Shown here: positions 18,401 through 27,592 of the stretch, piece after piece
Layout: every line of letters starts with the position of its first letter
Position numbering within the stretch: the stretch's first letter is position 1
From: JAQVEB01 sp028698105
Lineage (GTDB): Bacteria; Bacteroidota; Bacteroidia; Bacteroidales; Dysgonomonadaceae
Direction: 5' to 3'
Assembly (NCBI GenBank): GCA_964293155.1
Contig: CAXYYA010000013.1
Span: 5,210 to 69,209, forward strand
DNA: 64,000 nt
Program-made: the position numbers and the translations under genes
Notes under the pieces: model-generated
Database searches by the model: none
Seen by the model: only the letters and a program-made list of their open reading frames with translations
What the model was told of the DNA's origin: nothing

Positions 18401-21400
18401 GCGGGATAACCCGTAAAATGGATACACGCGACTTTGAGGCGGCAAACATCGAATACATCGAATTCTGGCTAATGGATCCTTTTGTGAACGACACGTTGCG
18501 CACGGCAACCGGCGGCGATTTGTATTTTAACTTGGGTGAAATATCGGAAGACGTGCTGAAAGACGGCAAAAAGTTCTTTGAAAACGGACTTCCGGTTGAC
18601 AGCGACGCAACGGCTGTTACCGAAACCGTGTGGGGAAAAGTTCCCAAACGGCAATCAACCGTTTACGCCTTCGATAACTCGCTGGGGGCCGACTCGCGGA
18701 AAGTGCAGGATGTTGGGTTTAACGGATTGAGCAATGAAGAGGAGAAAACGTTTCCCGCCTACGCAAATTACCTGCAACAAGTGGAAACCGGTGTCTCCGC
18801 AACTACATTAAACAGGATGCAAAACGATCCGATGTCGGTGCTCAACAATCCGTCGGGCGACAAATTCCGACATTATCGCGGCGAGGAACAAGACCGGCAG
18901 GAAATGAGCATCCTCGAAAGGTACAAATACTATAACGGCACCGAAGGGAACTCACTTGCTCCCGAAAACAATGAAAAATACTCCACCGCCTCACGAACTA
19001 CGCCCGATGTGGAAGATATTGATGGCGATAACACACTGAATGAAAGCGAATCATATTATCAATATAAAGTACAGCTTCGTCCCGAAAATATGACGGTGGG
19101 AACAAATTTCATCGTTGACAAACGCGAAGTTACCGTGCGTTTGCGTAACGGACAAGACGGACGCGTGAACTGGTACCAGTTTAAAATACCGATCCGAAAC
19201 TACCAGTCGCGTATCGGCAACATACAGGGATTCAAAACCATACGCTTCATGCGCATATTCCTGACCGATTTCGAAGAACCCGTGTTCCTGCGTTTCGGCA
19301 CGCTGGAGTTGGTTCGCAGCGAATGGCGCACTTACACGCAAAACCTGGTATCGGGGGGAGCAGTGTCGGGAACCGGTAAACTCGATATCTCGGCGGTGAA
19401 CATCGAAGAAAACGGCGATCGCACGCCGGTAAATTACGTGCTTCCGCCGGGCGTAACGCGCATTCTCGATCCCAGCCAGCCGCAACTTCGTCAGGAGAAT
19501 GAACAAGCTGTCGCACTGAAAATTCAGGAACTCGAACCCGGTGACTCACGCGCCATTTACAAAAATACGATGTACGATTTGCGCCGCTACAAACGGTTGC
19601 AAATGTTTGTGCATGCCGAGAGCCTGCCGGATGCGCCCGAAAAACTGCAAGACGGTGAAATGGTGGTTTTTCTGCGGTTGGGATCGGACTACCGCAACAA
19701 TTATTACGAATATGAAATTCCGCTTCGCGTAACACCCGACGGACGGTACAGCAACAACAAATTGGCCGATCAGGAAACGGTTTGGATGCCGGCAAACATG
19801 TTCGACATTCCGATGGAAACGTTCACGAAGCTGAAACTCAAACGCAATTACGAAAAACAACACAGCGGCGGTATAACGTTTGTAACGCCCTACTCCGAAA
19901 ATGATCCGCAGAAACCGGACAATCGCGTTACGGTAATCGGAAATCCATCGCTTGCCGAGGTGAAAGTAATGATGATCGGAGTGCGGAATGCAACGAACAA
20001 TACCCGATCGGGTGAAGTTTGGGTGAACGAACTCCGGTTGAGCGATTTCGACGAGAACGGCGGCTGGGCTGCGCAGGGAAACATCAATTTATCGCTCTCC
20101 GATATCGGCACAATAAACGTTTCGGGAAGAAAAGAAACCGCCGGTTTCGGCGCGCTCGATCAAAGCCTTATGGAACGCCGGAACGACGATCACACCGAGC
20201 TAAATGTTGCCGTAAACATGGAGTTGGGGCGCTTCCTACCCGAAAAAGCAAAAATAAGCGCACCTTTCTACTATTCCGTCAGCAATCAAACAATTGCTCC
20301 GCAATACAATCCGTTGGATAAAGACATTTTGTTGAACGATGCGCTGCAAAACATGGAAAACGGGCAGCAAAAAGATTCGTTGAAGAGCATCACCACAAGC
20401 AGGAACACCAACAAAAGCATCAGCCTGAACAACGTGCGGGTGAACGTCAAAAGCAAAAACCCGATGCCGTATGATCCGGCCAACTTCAGCCTCAGTTACG
20501 CACACAACGAAAACAGCGTGCAAACACCCGAAACGGAGTACGCGTCGCTCACGAATACCCGTTTGCAGACGGATTACAGTTACACATCGAACATGCGGCC
20601 GTGGGAGCCTTTCAGAGAAATAAAAAGCAACTCCGGCTGGCTGAAATTCATCAAATACATGAATCTCAACTACCTGCCGAACAGCATTCAGGCAAGCTCT
20701 CGCTTAACGCGTAACTATCAGGAAACGCAGTTGCGCGACCTGAACGCGTTTTTGTCCGGCATCACTGCGCCGCAAAAAGCCTATCTCTCGTTTAGCCAGA
20801 ACTTTTTGTGGGACAGGAATTTCTCTGTAAACTGGGACTTTACACGAAACCTGAAAGTTACCTTCCGTTCGGGTACCATTGCCGAAATCGAGGAACCGTA
20901 TCTGCAAGTAAATAAAAAGATCAATCGCGACGATTACGAAATCTGGAAAGATTCCGTGGTGCAAAGCATTCAAAACTTCGGCAAGCCGCTTAATTACGAG
21001 CAAACTGCCGACGTAACCTACACGGTTCCCTTCGCACAGATACCGGTTCTGGACTGGATAAACTCCAGTGCGGCGTACAATTCACGATACCGTTGGGAGC
21101 GCGGCGCGTACATTCCCGATGCCGAAATCGGGAATTACCTGCAAAACGATATGGCGCTCACCGTAAATAGCCGGTTGAACCTGGTTTCGTTCTATAACAA
21201 AATTCCGTTTTTGAAGAAGGCCAACCGCAAGTTCGACGCATTGCCTGGCGCACCGCAAAGGAACACTTCGCCGGATCAGAAAAAAGAAAAAAAAGGCGGA
21301 CTGTACGAAGCGGCACAATACGCTGCGCGAGGCCTGATGATGCTGCGCAACGTGAACATCACCTTCGGGTACAAGACACGCACCGATATTCCGGGCTTTG

Positions 21401-22815
21401 CCCCAATGATCGGCGATGTTTTCGGACAACGGTCGGGCGTTGACGGAATGGTGCCGGGACTGGGTTTCGCGTTTGGTTTTGACGGCGGAGAACGCTACCT
21501 TCAAAAAGCGCTGGCGAACGATTGGCTGATCATGAACAAGAATAACATTGAGCCCGCCGTTCACAACCAAACGCGAAACCTGCGCGTGGGAGCAAGCCTG
21601 GAGCCGTTTCGCGGGTTAAAAATAGATTTGGACGCTTTGCACGAAGACAACCGCCGTACGGAATTTCAATTTATGGTAGAAGGCATGCCGAAAATTTACG
21701 GAGGCACGTTTGCCATGAGTACCATCTCGTTGTTTTCCGCATTTGAAAATTCTTCGCCCAAAAACGGTTACACTTCGGCAACTTTCGATAAATTCCTTGC
21801 CAACAGGGATATAATCACCCAACGTTTGCGGTCGCTTTACCAGAACACCACGTATCCGGCCGGCGGATTCGTTGCCGAAACAACGCTGGGCGGACAGCCT
21901 TTCAGTCACGCCGCAGGCGATGTGAACCCCAACTCGGCCGATGTGCTTATTCCTGCTTTTCTGGCGGCTTACACAGGGAAAAACGCCTCCGGCATCGCGC
22001 TCACGGCGTTTCCCGATATTCGATCCATGTTACCGAACTGGGAAGTATCGTACAACGCGATAAACATGTTTCCCTGGCTGCGGAATAATTTTAAATCGTT
22101 TATGTTCAACCACAAATATGTTTCGCAATACAGAGTTGGAGCGTATGCCTCGTTTCTGAACTGGGTTCCTTCGTCCGAAAACAGCGATTTGGGATACATT
22201 CGCGACGTGCTGAGCGGATCGCCACTACCTTCATCGCCTTATGATATTGCGGCCGTGAGCCTGATCGAAAGCTTCAGCCCGCTCTTCGAAGCGCGCAGCG
22301 TACTGGCCAACAACATGTCGGTGAATTTCCGCATCAATCGCACGCGTACGTTGAACCTGAATGTATCTTCGTACCAGATTGTGGAAACAACCGATAACGA
22401 TCTGGTTTTCGGGCTGGGCTACCGTATTCCCGATTTTAACCGGATTATCGGATTCGGCTCAAACTCCGTAAACACCTCGCGCCGAAGGCGCGTTTCGCGA
22501 AGCAGGGACAACAACCGAACGGAACAAACGCTACCGACACAGGCCGAATTCAACAACGATTTGGACATCCGTTTGGATATTTCGCATAAAACCGCGCAAG
22601 CGCTCATCCGAAAGATCGAAGACGGGTTTACGCAGTCCACCAGCGGATTACGCAGAACAAGCATTAAGTTTTCCGCCGACTACGCGCTGAGCCGTTCCCT
22701 TACCCTGCGCGCCTTTTTCGATAAAATGATCAACACGCCGTTGGTCTCTTCCACTTCCTATCCCACTGCGAATACCAGCGCGGGGATGAGTTTGCGGTTC
22801 AATCTCAACAAATAA
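15478..22815 (+). CDS. sprA: Type IX secretion outer-membrane translocon protein SprA
   Basis: At about 2,445 residues this giant protein has the size and composition of SprA, the 36-strand outer-membrane channel through which type IX cargo is exported. A hydrophobic signal (LLIIFLFLTNGKHLLLAQ) is followed by the SprA/Sov N-terminal region (FGPGGVQFNPQGSIELSAGIKRN, near residue 160) and long alternating beta-strand segments to the C-terminal FNLNK. The start is uncertain: no ATG fits, and the open frame begins at a GTG (15478). A TTG at 15511 would give a better signal peptide, but the sequence TACATTTG at 15506-15513 looks like a -7 box. None of the enzymes in this window shows an obvious type IX C-terminal sorting domain. 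Confidence 0.92.
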   Translation: MPLFSQAHVVHLKSVSLKKNTFILLIIFLFLTNGKHLLLAQQSDTVRNRFSVQKTVVQTPADLKKNAAIDLKTPSNIQTVVVYDAVTNRYIFQTKIGEIIINEPFSLTPEEYQKYRLQQSAQQYFKEKNAINHETQKKENEPFSFVTLRKPKNILGEIFGPGGVQFNPQGSIELSAGIKRNVTDNPALPERARKRTMFDFDQNIQLSANAKVGNKIDFGMNYNTDAMFSFDAKRIKLAYQGKEDEIVKNIEAGNVSMTTTNPLINGGAALFGIKTDLQFGKLRVNTVLSQQKSESRTVNSRGGVQTTPFEFGADQYDENRHFFLGYYFRDNYDRAMSKAPYIQSAVSISRIEVWITNKRGNYDQARNILAFADLGENPAIHNPMWTPQGSATVPYNEANNLYQQLTSAYSGARDLSQAGNVLPSDVVVGRDYEKIESARLLNSSEYSFQPQLGYLSLRAPLQADEVLAVAFEFTYQGKVYQVGEFSSDIGRETAGSVSNRSGALILKLLKPVSFSPQSFTWHLMMKNIYAIAFGASNIQKDRFKLNITYQSDTTGVYLNYIPDGSINNKLLLQVMNLDRLNSKNDPYPDGQFDFLDGYTISPQTASIIFPVVEPFGSHLRKMIGNDAIAHKYVYQELYDSTLTVARQVAEKNKFRMMGEYRGSSGSEISLVAMNVERGSVRVTAAGATLTEGSDYTVDYVSGTVSIINQAILDAGTPVSVSIENQSMFNMQRKTMMGINLTYDFSKNFALGATLMHLSEKPLTMKTDFGDESVKNTLWGANVSYRKESYALTNLLDMLPFVDATVPSQFIANAQFAHIIPGHYTNKYTGGYSYLDDFETSTSVIDLRSPYAWTLASTPYNNTSTALFPEAALSNNTDYGKNRAQLAWFYIDGIFTRRNSALTPQHIKNDPEQLSNHLVREVYEREIYPNKDAVYGDPPTIPVLNLSYYPDERGPYNLDANMDANGHLLHPEQRWGGITRKMDTRDFEAANIEYIEFWLMDPFVNDTLRTATGGDLYFNLGEISEDVLKDGKKFFENGLPVDSDATAVTETVWGKVPKRQSTVYAFDNSLGADSRKVQDVGFNGLSNEEEKTFPAYANYLQQVETGVSATTLNRMQNDPMSVLNNPSGDKFRHYRGEEQDRQEMSILERYKYYNGTEGNSLAPENNEKYSTASRTTPDVEDIDGDNTLNESESYYQYKVQLRPENMTVGTNFIVDKREVTVRLRNGQDGRVNWYQFKIPIRNYQSRIGNIQGFKTIRFMRIFLTDFEEPVFLRFGTLELVRSEWRTYTQNLVSGGAVSGTGKLDISAVNIEENGDRTPVNYVLPPGVTRILDPSQPQLRQENEQAVALKIQELEPGDSRAIYKNTMYDLRRYKRLQMFVHAESLPDAPEKLQDGEMVVFLRLGSDYRNNYYEYEIPLRVTPDGRYSNNKLADQETVWMPANMFDIPMETFTKLKLKRNYEKQHSGGITFVTPYSENDPQKPDNRVTVIGNPSLAEVKVMMIGVRNATNNTRSGEVWVNELRLSDFDENGGWAAQGNINLSLSDIGTINVSGRKETAGFGALDQSLMERRNDDHTELNVAVNMELGRFLPEKAKISAPFYYSVSNQTIAPQYNPLDKDILLNDALQNMENGQQKDSLKSITTSRNTNKSISLNNVRVNVKSKNPMPYDPANFSLSYAHNENSVQTPETEYASLTNTRLQTDYSYTSNMRPWEPFREIKSNSGWLKFIKYMNLNYLPNSIQASSRLTRNYQETQLRDLNAFLSGITAPQKAYLSFSQNFLWDRNFSVNWDFTRNLKVTFRSGTIAEIEEPYLQVNKKINRDDYEIWKDSVVQSIQNFGKPLNYEQTADVTYTVPFAQIPVLDWINSSAAYNSRYRWERGAYIPDAEIGNYLQNDMALTVNSRLNLVSFYNKIPFLKKANRKFDALPGAPQRNTSPDQKKEKKGGLYEAAQYAARGLMMLRNVNITFGYKTRTDIPGFAPMIGDVFGQRSGVDGMVPGLGFAFGFDGGERYLQKALANDWLIMNKNNIEPAVHNQTRNLRVGASLEPFRGLKIDLDALHEDNRRTEFQFMVEGMPKIYGGTFAMSTISLFSAFENSSPKNGYTSATFDKFLANRDIITQRLRSLYQNTTYPAGGFVAETTLGGQPFSHAAGDVNPNSADVLIPAFLAAYTGKNASGIALTAFPDIRSMLPNWEVSYNAINMFPWLRNNFKSFMFNHKYVSQYRVGAYASFLNWVPSSENSDLGYIRDVLSGSPLPSSPYDIAAVSLIESFSPLFEARSVLANNMSVNFRINRTRTLNLNVSSYQIVETTDNDLVFGLGYRIPDFNRIIGFGSNSVNTSRRRRVSRSRDNNRTEQTLPTQAEFNNDLDIRLDISHKTAQALIRKIEDGFTQSTSGLRRTSIKFSADYALSRSLTLRAFFDKMINTPLVSSTSYPTANTSAGMSLRFNLNK

Positions 22816-22859
22816 TGGAATTTGTAGTTCTGAAATAGCGCTGTTTTAGACAAAAAAAC

Positions 22860-22867
22860 TACCTTTG
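22860..22867 (+). promoter_or_regulatory. Promoter -7 box of the ECF sigma gene
   Basis: TACCTTTG matches TAnnTTTG in the 126-base gap after sprA. The leader to the TTG start would be about 75 bases. Confidence 0.4.
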
Positions 22868-22941
22868 AAACGCAATAAATCGCTAGCCGCGGTACGTATT
22901 TCATTTATGAGACGTGTCTGTAGAATATAAACCCAATCGTT

Positions 22942-23541
22942 TTGCAACAAAAAGAACACGATATAAAACAACTTTTTCGTGAGATAAGTGCAGGGAACCG
23001 ATATGCGTTCGATGCACTGTTTCGATTGTATTACACGAACTTAGTGCATTTTGCGAAAAATTACGTTTCCGATACCGGACATGCCGAGGAAGTAGTTTCG
23101 GATGTGTTTGTGCGGCTGTGGTTCAATCGCGAAACGCTTGCATCAATAAGCAATCCGCAGGTATATCTGTTCATTTCCGTGAAAAACCGATGTCTCAATG
23201 TGTTGCGCGGCACATCCCACATTGTTTCCATGGAAGAGTATAAAGAAAAGAGTACGGAAACAGCGGAAAATCCGCTTTCGGAAATGGAACGGAAAGAACT
23301 GTCGGCGAAACTGCACGCCATCATAAACGCTCTCCCCGAGCAGCAACGATTGGTGTTCAACATGATAAAACAAAACAGCCTGACCGCCAAACAAGCCGCC
23401 GAAATTCTACAGCTCTCGCCCCGCACCGTGGAAACGCATCTGTATAAAGCGGTTAAACAGCTCGAACAGGAAATTACCGATTATTTGGGATATTCGCCTA
23501 AGAAGAAGGGGATGAAACGGATGATTATGTTGGCGTTGTGA
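22942..23541 (+). CDS. ECF-family RNA polymerase sigma factor
   Basis: This 199-residue sigma-70 factor contains region 2 (about 20-85, with FDALFRLYYTNLVHFAKNYV and the VVSDVFVRLW helix) and region 4 (about 120-175, with LPEQQRLVFNMI, then the helix-turn-helix LTAKQAAEILQLSPRTVETHLYKA). In Bacteroidota this subfamily usually sits beside a FecR anti-sigma factor and a SusCD pair. Neither is found next to this gene, so how it is controlled is unclear. The C-terminal tail (KKKGMKRMIMLAL) is basic and then hydrophobic. The start is a TTG at 22942; no ATG lies near the N-terminus of the domain. Confidence 0.85.
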   Translation: MQQKEHDIKQLFREISAGNRYAFDALFRLYYTNLVHFAKNYVSDTGHAEEVVSDVFVRLWFNRETLASISNPQVYLFISVKNRCLNVLRGTSHIVSMEEYKEKSTETAENPLSEMERKELSAKLHAIINALPEQQRLVFNMIKQNSLTAKQAAEILQLSPRTVETHLYKAVKQLEQEITDYLGYSPKKKGMKRMIMLAL

Positions 23542-23562
23542 AGAACACATTTTTTTCGTAAC

Positions 23563-23622
23563 CCATCACCCCACATCCATCATCCATCATCCATCCTCCA
23601 TCCTCCCACATCCCACATTCTT
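23563..23622. repeat. Low-complexity CATCC repeat tract
   Basis: About 60 bases made of imperfect CATCCAT and CCACAT words separate the sigma gene from the proS promoter. It is a degenerate short tandem tract, one of several at gene junctions in this window. Confidence 0.6.
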
Positions 23623-23655
23623 CACATTTCTAACTTCTAATTTCCACTAATTTTG

Positions 23656-23663
23656 TATCTTTG
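23656..23663 (+). promoter_or_regulatory. Promoter -7 box of proS
   Basis: TATCTTTG, exact match to TAnnTTTG, 37 bases before the proS ATG. Confidence 0.55.
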
Positions 23664-23700
23664 CATCCTCAAAATAAAAATACAGAACTTACACAATATT

Positions 23701-25182
23701 ATGGCAAAGGAATTGAAGGAGCTTACTTCGCGAAGCGAGAATTACGCGCAATGGTACAACGATTTGGTAATCAAAGCCGATTTGGCCGAAAACTCCGCCG
23801 TGCGCGGCTGCATGGTGATAAAACCGTATGGCTACGCCATTTGGGAGAAAATGCAGCGCCAGTTGGACGATATGTTCAAGGAAACGGGACATGTGAACGC
23901 GTATTTTCCGCTGTTTATCCCGAAATCGTTTCTGAGCAAGGAAGCCGACCATGTGGAAGGGTTTGCCAAGGAATGCGCCGTGGTTACGCACTACCGCCTG
24001 AAAAACGATCCCGACGGCAAAGGCGTAGTGGTTGATCCCGAAGCGAAGCTTGAAGAAGAACTGATCGTTCGCCCCACTTCCGAAACCATTATCTGGAATA
24101 CATACCGTAACTGGATTCAATCGTATCGCGACCTGCCGCTGCTCATCAACCAATGGGCAAACGTTGTGCGGTGGGAAATGCGCACGCGTCTGTTTCTTCG
24201 CACGGCCGAATTTTTGTGGCAGGAGGGCCACACGGCTCACGCCACCGAGCAGGAAGCTATGGAAGAAGCCGTGCGCATGCTGGGTGTGTATGCTGAGTTT
24301 GCCGAAAAATACATGGCCGTGCCGGTGATCAAAGGCGTAAAATCGGCTTCGGAGCGTTTTGCGGGCGCGGTGGAAACCTTCGCTATTGAAGCGCTAATGC
24401 AGGATGGCAAAGCGTTACAGGCGGGAACATCGCACTTTTTGGGGCAAAACTTCGCTAAAGCGTTCGATGTGCAGTTTGCCAATCAAAACGGTAACCGCGA
24501 GTACGTGTGGGCAACCTCGTGGGGCGTTTCCACACGCCTGATGGGCGCGCTGATCATGTCGCACAGCGACGATAACGGGTTGGTATTGCCTCCAAAACTG
24601 GCTCCCTATCAGGTGGTTATCGTTCCGATTTACCGCAACGAAGAACAATTGAAACAAATAGACGAAAAGGTTTCAGGGATCGTGGAACGGCTGAAAGCCC
24701 TGGGCATCAGCGTGAAATACGATAATGCCGATAACAAGAAACCGGGCTGGAAATTCTCGGAATATGAACTCAAAGGCGTGCCTGTTCGTTTAGCGATGGG
24801 TGGCCGCGATCTGGAAAACAACACCATCGAGGTGGCGCGACGCGATACGCTTACCAAAGAAACGCTTTCGTGCGACGGTATCGAAAACCACGTGAAAACC
24901 TTGCTCGACGAAATTCAGGCCAACATTTACCAAAAAGCCGCCGACTACCGTGCATCGCAAATGCGCGAGGTGAACTCCTACGACGAATTTAAGGAAGAAA
25001 TAGAAAAAGGCGGCTTCCTGCTTTGCCACTGGGACGGCACACCCGAAACCGAGGAGCGCATCAAGGACGAAACCAAAGCAACCATCCGCTGCATCCCGAT
25101 GGAAGGCGACAAAACACCCGGCACATGCATGGTAACGGGAAAACCATCGGCGCAACGGGTTATTTTTGCACGGGCGTATTGA
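23701..25182 (+). CDS. proS: Prolyl-tRNA synthetase, archaeal/eukaryotic-like type
   Basis: This class II aminoacyl-tRNA synthetase charges tRNA-Pro. The 493-residue length and the lack of the bacterial editing insertion place it in the short archaeal/eukaryotic-type group, as is usual for Bacteroidota. Motif 2 is visible in WEMRTRLFLRTAEFLWQEGHTAH (about 158-180), RPTSET is at about 123, and motif 3 is in GVSTRLMGALIM near 275. The anticodon-binding domain follows (about 300-400), and then a C-terminal zinc-binding-type domain with cysteines near 445, 465 and 478. The ATG at 23701 begins the family's usual MAKELKEL. A 48-base upstream extension would overlap the promoter and is rejected. Confidence 0.95.
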   Translation: MAKELKELTSRSENYAQWYNDLVIKADLAENSAVRGCMVIKPYGYAIWEKMQRQLDDMFKETGHVNAYFPLFIPKSFLSKEADHVEGFAKECAVVTHYRLKNDPDGKGVVVDPEAKLEEELIVRPTSETIIWNTYRNWIQSYRDLPLLINQWANVVRWEMRTRLFLRTAEFLWQEGHTAHATEQEAMEEAVRMLGVYAEFAEKYMAVPVIKGVKSASERFAGAVETFAIEALMQDGKALQAGTSHFLGQNFAKAFDVQFANQNGNREYVWATSWGVSTRLMGALIMSHSDDNGLVLPPKLAPYQVVIVPIYRNEEQLKQIDEKVSGIVERLKALGISVKYDNADNKKPGWKFSEYELKGVPVRLAMGGRDLENNTIEVARRDTLTKETLSCDGIENHVKTLLDEIQANIYQKAADYRASQMREVNSYDEFKEEIEKGGFLLCHWDGTPETEERIKDETKATIRCIPMEGDKTPGTCMVTGKPSAQRVIFARAY

Positions 25183-25274
25183 TGAAGATGTTGGATGTTG
25201 GATGTCGGAACGACACAGAACAAAGAACAAAGAACAATGAACAAAGAACTCAGAACTCGTAACCCGCAACTTGT

Positions 25275-26174
25275 ATGTCTAAACATTGGATTTCAGCTGC
25301 GCGGCCGCGCACCTTATTCTTGGCCGTTTCAACCGTGATATTGGGTAGCGGATTGGCCTGGCACGAAGGAAAATTCAGCGTCGCCACCTTTTTGTTGGCG
25401 TTGTTGTTGGCTATTTCACTGCAAATTCTGTCGAATCTGGCAAACGATCTGGGCGATTACCTGAAAGGAACCGACGTATCGGGGAAAAGACAGGGCCCTG
25501 TGCGCGCCATGCAGAGCGGCAATATTTCTCCAAAGGAGATGAAAACGGCCATTGCCGTTATAATGATGCTTTCAGCCGTATCCGGGCTTATTCTCGTGTT
25601 GAATACGGCGGCGTTCATCGGGTGGACAGGCGTTGCCGTCATGCTCGGTATTGGGTTAGCGTGTATTCTTTCGGCCGTTTTTTATACCATCGGCAAACGC
25701 GCGTATGGTTATGTGGGTTGGGGCGATTTTTTCGCATTTTTGTTCTTCGGCCCCGTTGCCGTGATCGGCACCTACTTTCTGCATGTGCACACGTTCGATT
25801 TTCAGCCGGTGCTGCCGGCTATCGGTTTAGGGCTGATCAGCGCCATGATATTGAATGTGAATAATATGCGCGATATTGAAAACGATAAGGCTTCGGGAAA
25901 AATTACGGTGGCCATAAAAATGGGATTGAAAAACGCCCGTTTTTATCATACGTTACTCACATTCAGTATGTTTACCTGTTTTATCGGATACAATTACCTG
26001 TATGCTCCCTGGCCATGGTACCGGTATCTGTACGCCGTTGTGTTTGTTTTTCATTTTATGCTATTGGTGAAGATACACGCCAAAAAAGACAAGGCGCTCG
26101 ATCCGTATCTGAAATTCACGGCGATATCGGGATTCTTCATGTCCGTATTGTTTTCCATCTGCATAAATATATAA
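25275..26174 (+). CDS. menA: 1,4-dihydroxy-2-naphthoate polyprenyltransferase
   Basis: This 299-residue inner-membrane UbiA-family enzyme attaches the polyprenyl tail to DHNA in menaquinone synthesis. The first Asp-rich motif is NDLGDYLKGTD (about residue 57), followed by GKRQGPVRAMQSG, and the second is NMRDIENDKASGK (about 197). About eight membrane segments are visible. The start is the ATG at 25275, which gives the typical MSKHWISAARPRTL. The 92-base gap after proS is a run of AACAAAGAAC-like words with no obvious promoter, so read-through from proS is possible. Confidence 0.92.
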   Translation: MSKHWISAARPRTLFLAVSTVILGSGLAWHEGKFSVATFLLALLLAISLQILSNLANDLGDYLKGTDVSGKRQGPVRAMQSGNISPKEMKTAIAVIMMLSAVSGLILVLNTAAFIGWTGVAVMLGIGLACILSAVFYTIGKRAYGYVGWGDFFAFLFFGPVAVIGTYFLHVHTFDFQPVLPAIGLGLISAMILNVNNMRDIENDKASGKITVAIKMGLKNARFYHTLLTFSMFTCFIGYNYLYAPWPWYRYLYAVVFVFHFMLLVKIHAKKDKALDPYLKFTAISGFFMSVLFSICINI

Positions 26175-26200
26175 GTTTGTTGAATAATTTATTGTAACAC

Positions 26201-26308
26201 ATGAAAAAAAACTACATCTTTAGCCTGATTTTGATAACTTCCATAGAAAAAAAACGGACGATATTTCATCGCCCGTTGTTCATTTACTTCAATTCCACCT
26301 GCACCACA
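26201..26308 (+). other. Signal-peptide-like reading frame, probable gene relic or chance
   Basis: An ATG 26 bases after menA opens a 35-codon frame that begins MKKNYIFSLILITSI, which looks like the start of an exported protein. It then runs straight through the fucosidase terminator and into the antisense end of that gene. This may be the 5' stub of a lost gene, or chance. Confidence 0.2.
26246..26277 (-). terminator. Rho-independent terminator after the fucosidase gene
   Basis: On the minus strand a 9-10 bp stem (ACGGGCGAT paired with ATCGTCCGT, one G-U pair) with a 5-base loop is followed by a run of eight T. It begins 7 bases after the GH29 stop codon. Confidence 0.85.
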
Positions 26309-27585
26309 TAATCGGTTTCATCGGGAGCTTTATCGAACTGCAGCACCGCGCCGCCCGGAACATCCGTATATTTCACCGTTTTTTTACCGATGAACGTCTT
26401 TGCCGAACGCACTTTCTTATCGCCAAGCGGCAGGTAGAGCGCGTTATCCGCGAGATTAAGGACATGCACATACAGCGTGTTGCCTTTCTGCGTGGTAACG
26501 CCCCAGTCGTGCGGGCCCACAAGTCCGCCGCGCGTGCCGTAAATGGTTTCGCCGTACTGTTTTAGCCAATCGCCCATAGCCATGTAACGTTCAATGGCGA
26601 TATCGGGAAAAGTGCCGTTGGGACGAGGCCCCACGTTCATCAACAGGTTTGCGTTGTTGCCGGCAGTTTTCACCAGGTAATGGATCAGCTCTTTTTCCGA
26701 TTTGTATTTGAGGTCGGTAATGTTGTATCCCCACGAGTTGTTCATGGTTTCGCAGGTTTCCAGTGGAAGCTGTCCGATTTCGGCATCGGCCGAAAAGCCG
26801 GTGGTGTTGTGCCCTGGAAGGTCTTTTTCAAACGTTTGCGCGTCTTCGCCTTCAATGGGCGCCAAATGGTGGTTGTTGATCACCAGGCAACCGGGTTGAA
26901 TGCTGTGGATATGGTCGTAGATATCACGCAGTTTCCAATCGAAATCCGATGGTTGATCCCATTGCCCGTCGAACCAGATCGCGCCGATCTCGCCGTAATT
27001 GGTCAGCAACTCCGTGAGTTGATTCAGCATGAATTGATAGTAGGAAGCCCAATTTCCCATGTCGGTGCGCCCTACCCCTTTTCCGGTGCGGCCGAGCGGA
27101 TTGTAATCGGTGCGGCCCCAATCGAGAAGCGAATAGTAGAAATGCAGTTTGATGCCTTGCTTGTGGCACTCGTCGGCCAGCTCTTTGATCACGTCGCGTT
27201 TGAACGGCGTGGCATCCACGATGTTGTAAGGCGACTGCTTGGTTCCGAACATCGAAAAACCGTCGTGATGCCGCGAAGTGATGCAGATATATTTTGCTCC
27301 TGCGGCTTTCACGTCCGATACCCACTTGGCGGCATCGAACTTCGACGGATAAAAGCCCTGTGCCAACTTCGCATACTCTTTGTAATTGATGTTTTTGTTG
27401 TTCAGTATCCACTCACCATCGGCCATCATGCTATAAATGCCCCAGTGAATGAATACGCCGAATTTCATATCCTGAAATTCGGCCCTGTTTTTCAGATTTT
27501 CTGCCGAAGGCACGTAACGTTGCTGAGCGAAAACGCCGCCCGCTCCCAGCAACAAAAGAATTAAAACGGTATAAAAAGTTTTCAT
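26284..27585 (-). CDS. GH29 alpha-L-fucosidase
   Basis: This 433-residue secreted enzyme (signal peptide to about VFAQ, residue 20) removes alpha-linked L-fucose from glycans in the periplasm or outside. The family signatures are MKFGVFIHWGIYS (about residue 38), SRHHDGFSMF (about 103) and IWFDGQW, in which Asp206 is the predicted nucleophile. The catalytic barrel is followed by a short C-terminal beta domain (about 350-433). The ATG at 27583-27585 gives the signal peptide and lies 7 bases after the stop of the upstream gene, so the two are co-transcribed. A good terminator follows. Confidence 0.92.
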   Translation of the reverse strand: MKTFYTVLILLLLGAGGVFAQQRYVPSAENLKNRAEFQDMKFGVFIHWGIYSMMADGEWILNNKNINYKEYAKLAQGFYPSKFDAAKWVSDVKAAGAKYICITSRHHDGFSMFGTKQSPYNIVDATPFKRDVIKELADECHKQGIKLHFYYSLLDWGRTDYNPLGRTGKGVGRTDMGNWASYYQFMLNQLTELLTNYGEIGAIWFDGQWDQPSDFDWKLRDIYDHIHSIQPGCLVINNHHLAPIEGEDAQTFEKDLPGHNTTGFSADAEIGQLPLETCETMNNSWGYNITDLKYKSEKELIHYLVKTAGNNANLLMNVGPRPNGTFPDIAIERYMAMGDWLKQYGETIYGTRGGLVGPHDWGVTTQKGNTLYVHVLNLADNALYLPLGDKKVRSAKTFIGKKTVKYTDVPGGAVLQFDKAPDETDYVVQVELK

Positions 27586-27592
27586 CAGTAAA

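Noticed and set aside
26680..27564. 294-codon plus-strand frame inside the fucosidase gene
   Set aside because: It is antisense to a full GH29 enzyme with catalytic motifs.
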